Positions 5,985-6,686 of a DNA stretch of 6,686 bases are shown in pieces. Under the pieces are notes generated by a model. It saw only the letters and a list, made by a program, of their open reading frames with translations, ran no database searches and had not been told where the DNA came from. The position numbers and the translations under genes are program-made. The DNA lies in assembly GCA_903856875.1 (NCBI GenBank), contig CAIODE010000162.1:1-6686 (forward strand), read 5' to 3'. This stretch comes from an uncultured Burkholderiales bacterium. GTDB taxonomy: Bacteria > Pseudomonadota > Gammaproteobacteria > Burkholderiales > Burkholderiaceae_C. Every line of letters begins with the position of its first letter. The stretch's first letter is position 1.

Positions 5985-6686
5985 ATGGGACAAACATTCA
6001 AAGCAGCTGTGGCCATGCCCAATGGCACCATCGAAATTCAACAATTTCAAACGCCTGATCCCAAACCAGATGCGGGCTTGTTGAAGGTTGAAATAACCGG
6101 TGTGTGCGGCAGCGATTGGATGTTTTTCCAAGACTTGCCCAAAATTCAAGGCCCTGCCATTTTGGGTCATGAGACCGTGGGCTATGTGCAAGAAGTGGGC
6201 GCCATTGCAGGCCCCAAGTGGGGCGTGAAAGAGGGCGACTTGGTGGCCTTGGAAGAGTACTTGCCTTGCGGTCACTGCGACTTTTGCAGAAGCGGCGATT
6301 TTCGTTTGTGCAACGCCACCGATTGGCGTTTGGGCGGACCGCGTTATGGCGCAACCGGCTTGAACCGCGGCTCTGGCTTGTGGGGTGGCTTTAGCCAATA
6401 CCAAGAACTGCACATGAACACCGTGTTTCACAAAGTGCCTGCAGGATTAGAGGCCAAATATGCGGCACTGGCATTGCCCATGTCCAATGGCATTGAGTGG
6501 ACTTACCTTCATGGCGGTGCAGGCCCGGGTCAAACTGTTTTGATTCAAGGCCCTGGCCAACAAGGCTTGTCGTGTGTGGTGGCAGCGCGTGAAGCGGGCG
6601 TCGACAAAATCATTGTGACGGGCTTGAACACGCCTTCAGACAAAAAACGTTTGGCCATGGCCAAGCACTTGGGTGCCAGCCACACC
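5985..6686 (+). CDS. Zinc-dependent alcohol dehydrogenase (MDR family), 3' partial
   Basis: The frame is open for 234 codons from ATG 5985 to the window edge; a full member has about 350-380 residues, so the C-terminal third is missing. The GroES-like catalytic domain shows Cys41 (GVCGSD) and His62-Glu63 (GHE) for the catalytic zinc. The structural-zinc lobe has Cys95, Cys98, Cys101 and Cys109. The Rossmann motif is GPGQQG at 189-194. The end of the second Rossmann strand (IVTGLN) lacks the acidic residue typical of strict NAD enzymes, so coenzyme preference is open. It should oxidise an alcohol or diol, or reduce a carbonyl, in the cytosol. Its place behind the oxygenase suggests it acts on the oxygenated product or a side-chain alcohol, though a cis-diol dehydrogenase would more often be of another family. 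Confidence 0.93.
   Translation, partial: MGQTFKAAVAMPNGTIEIQQFQTPDPKPDAGLLKVEITGVCGSDWMFFQDLPKIQGPAILGHETVGYVQEVGAIAGPKWGVKEGDLVALEEYLPCGHCDFCRSGDFRLCNATDWRLGGPRYGATGLNRGSGLWGGFSQYQELHMNTVFHKVPAGLEAKYAALALPMSNGIEWTYLHGGAGPGQTVLIQGPGQQGLSCVVAAREAGVDKIIVTGLNTPSDKKRLAMAKHLGASHT

Noticed and set aside
5979..6431. Minus-strand frame of 150 codons opposite the alcohol dehydrogenase
   Set aside because: The plus strand encodes all zinc ligands and the Rossmann motif of an alcohol dehydrogenase. The antisense frame has no family signal.

Overview
The window looks like a catabolic gene cluster from a betaproteobacterium, most likely Burkholderiales and possibly Comamonadaceae. That placement is an inference. 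It rests on an orphan Bug/TctC-type solute-binding protein, a gamma/beta-type AbrB-duplication membrane protein, an MmgE/PrpD enzyme, a phthalate-dioxygenase-like Rieske oxygenase, moderate GC content and compact co-directional genes. There are seven protein genes (one cut at each window edge) and no RNA genes, insertion sequences or CRISPR arrays that I can see.

Layout. From 2 to 2906 three genes run rightward: an MmgE/PrpD enzyme (5' end outside the window), a short-chain dehydrogenase-like protein, and a ten-helix-class AbrB-family membrane protein. The last two share one base (TAATG). A 119-base gap carries a palindromic site and leads into a secreted Bug-type binding protein (3026 or 3053 to 4069). 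A strong bidirectional terminator at 4097-4126 closes this block and also faces the leftward gene that follows. That gene is a small Rieske ferredoxin (4169-4486, minus strand). It is divergent from a Rieske-type ring-hydroxylating oxygenase alpha subunit (4647-5930, plus strand), which is followed by a zinc-dependent alcohol dehydrogenase running off the right edge (5985 onward).

How the genes may work together (inference). The Bug protein would capture a carboxylated or aromatic compound in the periplasm, and the AbrB-family protein is a possible membrane partner. The oxygenase, fed electrons by the ferredoxin, would oxidise the substrate. The alcohol dehydrogenase, the SDR-like protein and the MmgE/PrpD hydratase/epimerase-type enzyme would process later intermediates. 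No reductase and no regulator gene lie inside the window.

The two most notable signals are these. First, a 17-base inverted repeat GTTC-N9-GAAC with a third half-site occurs upstream of the Bug gene and again between the two Rieske genes, which suggests one regulator for both blocks. Second, the SDR-like protein keeps its nucleotide-binding motif and lysine but has lost the Asn, Ser and Tyr of the catalytic tetrad.
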